Positions 45,051-47,963 of a stretch of DNA of 47,963 nt are shown here, piece by piece. The position numbers were made by a program, and so were the translations under genes. Where the stretch lies: positions 1 to 47,963 of the forward strand of contig NZ_LGSI01000006.1 of NCBI RefSeq assembly GCF_001698815.1. The letters are read 5' to 3'. Position 1 is the stretch's first letter; every line of letters begins with the position of its first letter. The notes beneath the pieces were generated by a model that was not told the DNA's origin, ran no database searches, and saw only the letters and a list, made by a program, of their open reading frames with translations. Source of the DNA: Pseudomonas syringae (lineage in GTDB: Bacteria > Pseudomonadota > Gammaproteobacteria > Pseudomonadales > Pseudomonadaceae).

Positions 45051-47195
45051 TCAGGAAATTTCGCGGCGGAACGGCGGCAATGCGTTGAGGATAGCCTTGC
45101 CGTAGCGCTGGGTGACCACGCGGCGGTCAAGCAGTGTGATGGTGCCGCGATCTTCCTCGGTGCGCAGCAAACGTCCGCAGGCCTGGACCAGACGCAACGA
45201 CGCGTCGGGCACAGCGATTTCCATGAACGGATTGCCGCCACGGGCTTCGATCCATTCGGCCAGCGCCGCTTCTACCGGATCATCCGGCACCGCGAACGGG
45301 ATCTTGGCAATCACCACGTGCTCGCAATAAGCGCCGGGCAAGTCGACGCCTTCAGCGAAACTCGCCAGCCCGAACAACACGCTGGACTCACCGCTGTCGA
45401 CTCGCGCCTTGTGCTTGTTGAGGGTTTCCTGCTTGGACAGGTTGCCTTGAATGAACACTTGTTTGCGCCAATCGCGCTCCAGGCCGTCGAACACGTCCTG
45501 CATCTGTTTGCGCGACGAGAACAACACCAGCGTACCGCGCGAACCCTCCACCAGATTCGGTAATTCGCGGATGATCGCGGCGGTATGCGCCACGGAATCA
45601 CGCGGGTCGGCCTTGAGGTCCGGCACGCGCAGCACGCCCGCATCGGCGTGATGGAACGGGCTCGGCACCACCGCCGTCACCGCGCCCTTGGGCAAACCGG
45701 CGCGCATGCGATAGCGATCAAACTTGCCCAGCGCAGTCAACGTCGCCGAAGTCACCAAGGCGCCATAAGCAATGTTCCACAAATTACGACGGAGCATTTC
45801 GGCAGCGAGGATCGGGCTGGCGTTGACTTCGATGTCGAACAGCGAGGCGCTGTCGGCCAGGGTCAGCCAGCGCGCCATGGGCGGGCTGTCTTCCGGGTCT
45901 TCGGCAGTGAACGCGGTCCACAACTCCCAGTTGCCGTGGGCGCGGGCGAGCAGGCTGCCAAACAGCGGGTACCATTCTTCGGCCTGATGACTGGCGATGC
46001 CGATGTTGACCTCGCCGTCCATGCCTTCTTTGAGTAGATCGGTCAGGCGCGTGAACAGGTCGTCCAGGCGCGCGAAACCTTTCTTCAGTTCGATGCCCAT
46101 CTCGCGAATGTGCTCGGGCACCACGCCACCGACGAAACGATGACGCGGGCGCTCGCGGCCCTGCATGTCTTCGCCGGCACGGAAATCTGCCAGTTGTTCG
46201 CAGGCCGTGAACATGAACTGCTGCTGGCCCTTGATCTCGCGAGCCAGCTCCGGGACTTGTTCGATGTACTTGCCCAGGTCGCCCGGCAATGGATGCTGGG
46301 CGAGCAATTTGGCGAGGTTCTTGGCCGTTTGCTCAAGCCAGTCAGCCGTGGAGCGCAAGCGCGTGTAGTGGGCAAAGTGGCCGATGGCCTTATCGGGCAG
46401 GTGATGGCCTTCGTCGAACACGTACAGCGTTTCGCGCGGATCGGGCAATACAGCGCCGCCGCCCAGCGCGAGGTCGGCCAGCACCATATCGTGGTTGGTG
46501 ACAATCACGTCAACCTTGCCCATGCCTTCGCGGGCCTTATAGAAAGCACACTGCTGGAAGTTCGGACAATGCCTATTGGTGCATTGGCTGTGATCGGTGG
46601 TCAGGCGCGCCCAGTCCTGATCGGGCAATTCCTGGGGCCAGCTGTCGCGGTCGCCATCCCATTTGTTGCCGGCAAGCTTTTCGATCATCGAGGTGAACAG
46701 CTTCTGGCTGGCCTCATCGACCTCGATCTTGAAGCCTTCTTCTTCGAAAAGCTGCGCTGTGGCGTTGGTTGCGTCGCCTTCCTGCAACAGCATGTCGAGC
46801 TTGGACAAACACATGTAACGACCGCGCCCTTTGGCCAGGGCGAAGGTGAAATTCAGCCCGCTGTTGCGCATCAGGTCGGGCAAATCCTTGTAGACGATCT
46901 GCTCTTGCAAGGCCACGGTGGCGGTGGCAATCACCAGCCGTTTACCCGCCAGCTTGGCGGTGGGAATCGCGGCGATGGCATAGGCCACCGTCTTGCCAGT
47001 ACCGGTGCCCGCCTCGACCGCCACCACCGCCGGGTCGCCCGAGCGCCGGCCTTCCTCATCGGTGTCCACGTCGCCCAACACTTTGGCGATCTCGGCGATC
47101 ATCAAACGCTGGCCATAGCGCGGCTTGAGGCTCTTGGCTTCGAGGAAACGCGAGTAGGCGCCCTGAATCTGGGACTTGAGTTCGTTACTGATCAT
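45051..47195 (-). CDS. dinG: ATP-dependent DNA helicase DinG
   Basis: A 714-aa XPD-like superfamily 2 helicase that unwinds 5'-to-3' and removes R-loops and D-loops. It is started at the ATG giving MISNELKSQIQGAYSRFLEA; the frame 17 codons longer lacks homology-like sequence. Walker A EAGTGTGKTVAYAI lies at 61-74. Four cysteines for the 4Fe-4S cluster are present: Cys129 (YMCLSK) and Cys205, Cys210 and Cys216 (QCTNRHCPNFQQC). The DEAH box is the usual DinG variant DEGH (261-264). Near the end are GSRGTLVLFSSRKQM, FAEGVDLPG and QACGRLLRTEEDRGTITLLD. Length is typical for Pseudomonas DinG. No LexA box was recognised upstream. It is divergent from the CopD-like gene across 133 bp. Confidence 0.96.
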   Translation of the reverse strand: MISNELKSQIQGAYSRFLEAKSLKPRYGQRLMIAEIAKVLGDVDTDEEGRRSGDPAVVAVEAGTGTGKTVAYAIAAIPTAKLAGKRLVIATATVALQEQIVYKDLPDLMRNSGLNFTFALAKGRGRYMCLSKLDMLLQEGDATNATAQLFEEEGFKIEVDEASQKLFTSMIEKLAGNKWDGDRDSWPQELPDQDWARLTTDHSQCTNRHCPNFQQCAFYKAREGMGKVDVIVTNHDMVLADLALGGGAVLPDPRETLYVFDEGHHLPDKAIGHFAHYTRLRSTADWLEQTAKNLAKLLAQHPLPGDLGKYIEQVPELAREIKGQQQFMFTACEQLADFRAGEDMQGRERPRHRFVGGVVPEHIREMGIELKKGFARLDDLFTRLTDLLKEGMDGEVNIGIASHQAEEWYPLFGSLLARAHGNWELWTAFTAEDPEDSPPMARWLTLADSASLFDIEVNASPILAAEMLRRNLWNIAYGALVTSATLTALGKFDRYRMRAGLPKGAVTAVVPSPFHHADAGVLRVPDLKADPRDSVAHTAAIIRELPNLVEGSRGTLVLFSSRKQMQDVFDGLERDWRKQVFIQGNLSKQETLNKHKARVDSGESSVLFGLASFAEGVDLPGAYCEHVVIAKIPFAVPDDPVEAALAEWIEARGGNPFMEIAVPDASLRLVQACGRLLRTEEDRGTITLLDRRVVTQRYGKAILNALPPFRREIS

Positions 47196-47328
47196 GGCTT
47201 CGGTCGGGCTCGGGCGCTGCTGGGCATCAATGACAATTAAACGCAAAAACTGCTGGATATATCTTCAGTAGTTCTCACGGGCGGCTATCATACCCCGCAA
47301 ATTCCATCCGCGCAGAACGGAGTACCTG

Positions 47329-47793
47329 ATGACACCTTTCGCCCTTGTCTACACGCTGCATGTTTTGGCCGCTCTGGTCTGGGTTGGCGGCATGTTTTTC
47401 GCCTGGATGGTCTTGCGACCGGCGGTCGGCGCGGCGCTGGAAGGCCCTTCCCGACTTAAGTTGTGGGTCCAGGTGTTTCCACGGTTTTTCGTCTGGGTGT
47501 GGGCCACGGTCGTGGTCCTGCCGATCACCGGCGTGGGCATGATGCACCTGCACTTCGGCGGCTTCGACGGCGCGCCGCGCTACGTGCAAGTGATGATGGG
47601 CCTGTACGTGGTCATGACCGCGCTGTTTATTCGTATCCAGTCATTGCAGCTGCCGGAACTGCGCCGCGCGGTGGACGCTGAAAACTGGGCCGAAGGTGCT
47701 GCCGCACTGGGCAGGATTCGCCGGTTGGTGGGGATCAACCTGCTGGTGGGTTTGGCCGTGGTGGTGATTGCATCGGCGAGGCCTGGATTCTGA
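47329..47793 (+). CDS. CopD-like integral membrane protein
   Basis: This 154-aa protein has ACGGAG about 8 bases before the ATG. Four hydrophobic segments fit membrane helices (about 4-28, 50-70, 84-103 and 131-150). LHVLAALVWVGGMFFAWMVL with His11 is typical of the CopD / YckC-like superfamily, whose histidines bind copper or haem. MMHLHFGGFDG supplies two more histidines. The role is unknown; a copper or haem link is inference only. It is followed by a degraded REP pair. By position it corresponds to PAO1 PA1044, immediately beside dinG. Confidence 0.82.
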   Translation: MTPFALVYTLHVLAALVWVGGMFFAWMVLRPAVGAALEGPSRLKLWVQVFPRFFVWVWATVVVLPITGVGMMHLHFGGFDGAPRYVQVMMGLYVVMTALFIRIQSLQLPELRRAVDAENWAEGAAALGRIRRLVGINLLVGLAVVVIASARPGF

Positions 47794-47831
47794 GGTTCCC
47801 TAGTTACCGTAGATGTCGCACGAACCCGGTA

Positions 47832-47905
47832 GGAACGAGGCTTGCCCGCGAAGAACGATAACGCGGTGGGTCTGGTCCGCCGAGGCGCGTGATTCGCGGG
47901 CAAGC
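47832..47905. repeat. Degraded paired REP element, family A
   Basis: GGAACGAGGCTTGCCCGCGA... (47832-47852) pairs with TTCGCGGGCAAGC (47893-47905). The right arm has lost the CTCGC before TCCAAC, so the hairpin is shortened. Confidence 0.75.
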
Positions 47906-47963
47906 GTCCAACAAAACCGCGTTGGCGCGGGCAATGAAGGTGGGTCAGGTGGATTGAGGTGGG

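Overview
The window is a chromosomal segment of a fluorescent Pseudomonas, most likely of the P. fluorescens group. The case rests on gene content and order (fabH-like, hrpA, fadD1, fadD2, phaJ, phrS-type locus, rapA; then braC-braDEFG; then slyB, pdxH, OmpA, esterase, dinG), on GC-rich coding sequence, and on many paired REP sequences of the GTTGGAGCGAGGCTTGCCCGCG type. Compared from memory with P. aeruginosa PAO1, the first half matches the PA3286-PA3308 neighbourhood and the second half the PA1075-PA1044 neighbourhood, so two blocks distant in PAO1 are adjacent here. Nothing was aligned or searched; all calls come from reading motifs.

Region 1 (1-5541, minus strand): two tandem paralogues of giant LRR plus NEL-type E3 ubiquitin ligase toxins. 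The first is cut by the window edge and the second is complete (1671 aa, catalytic Cys about 1459). Both carry an almost identical hairpin directly before the start codon.

Region 2 (5665-16818): lipid metabolism and RNA helicase block. It holds a FabH-like ketoacyl synthase, HrpA, two paralogous long-chain acyl-CoA synthetases (FadD1, FadD2), and on the opposite strand an alpha/beta hydrolase followed by an (R)-specific enoyl-CoA hydratase (PhaJ1). Together these can release, activate and divert fatty acids.

Region 3 (16819-20951): a compact locus reading as the PhrS small RNA, with ANR/FNR box, sigma70 -10, 36-codon ORF with a perfect Shine-Dalgarno, and UUCG-loop terminator. Two small hypothetical genes and rapA (RNA polymerase recycling ATPase) follow.

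Region 4 (21030-24942): a Spinster-like MFS transporter divergent from a 729-aa protein with a complete set of tubulin/FtsZ nucleotide-binding motifs. This orphan tubulin-like GTPase is the most intriguing single gene in the window.

Region 5 (25083-30757): a DUF2288-type gene and the branched-chain amino acid ABC transporter braC-braDEFG, with a terminator between braC and braD.

Region 6 (30742-36379): a divergent LysR regulator and catalytically atypical SDR pair, a lipoprotein, a COG2509-like flavoprotein and the NhaA antiporter. It is followed by an AT-rich two-gene island (36380-38640) of unknown genes.

Region 7 (38649-47793): SlyB-like lipoprotein, PdxH, an OmpA-family lipoprotein with aromatic repeats and a histone-H1-like tail, a serine esterase, an agarase-like glycoside hydrolase, DinG helicase and a CopD-like membrane protein. 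No tRNA, rRNA, CRISPR, insertion sequence or prophage was seen.
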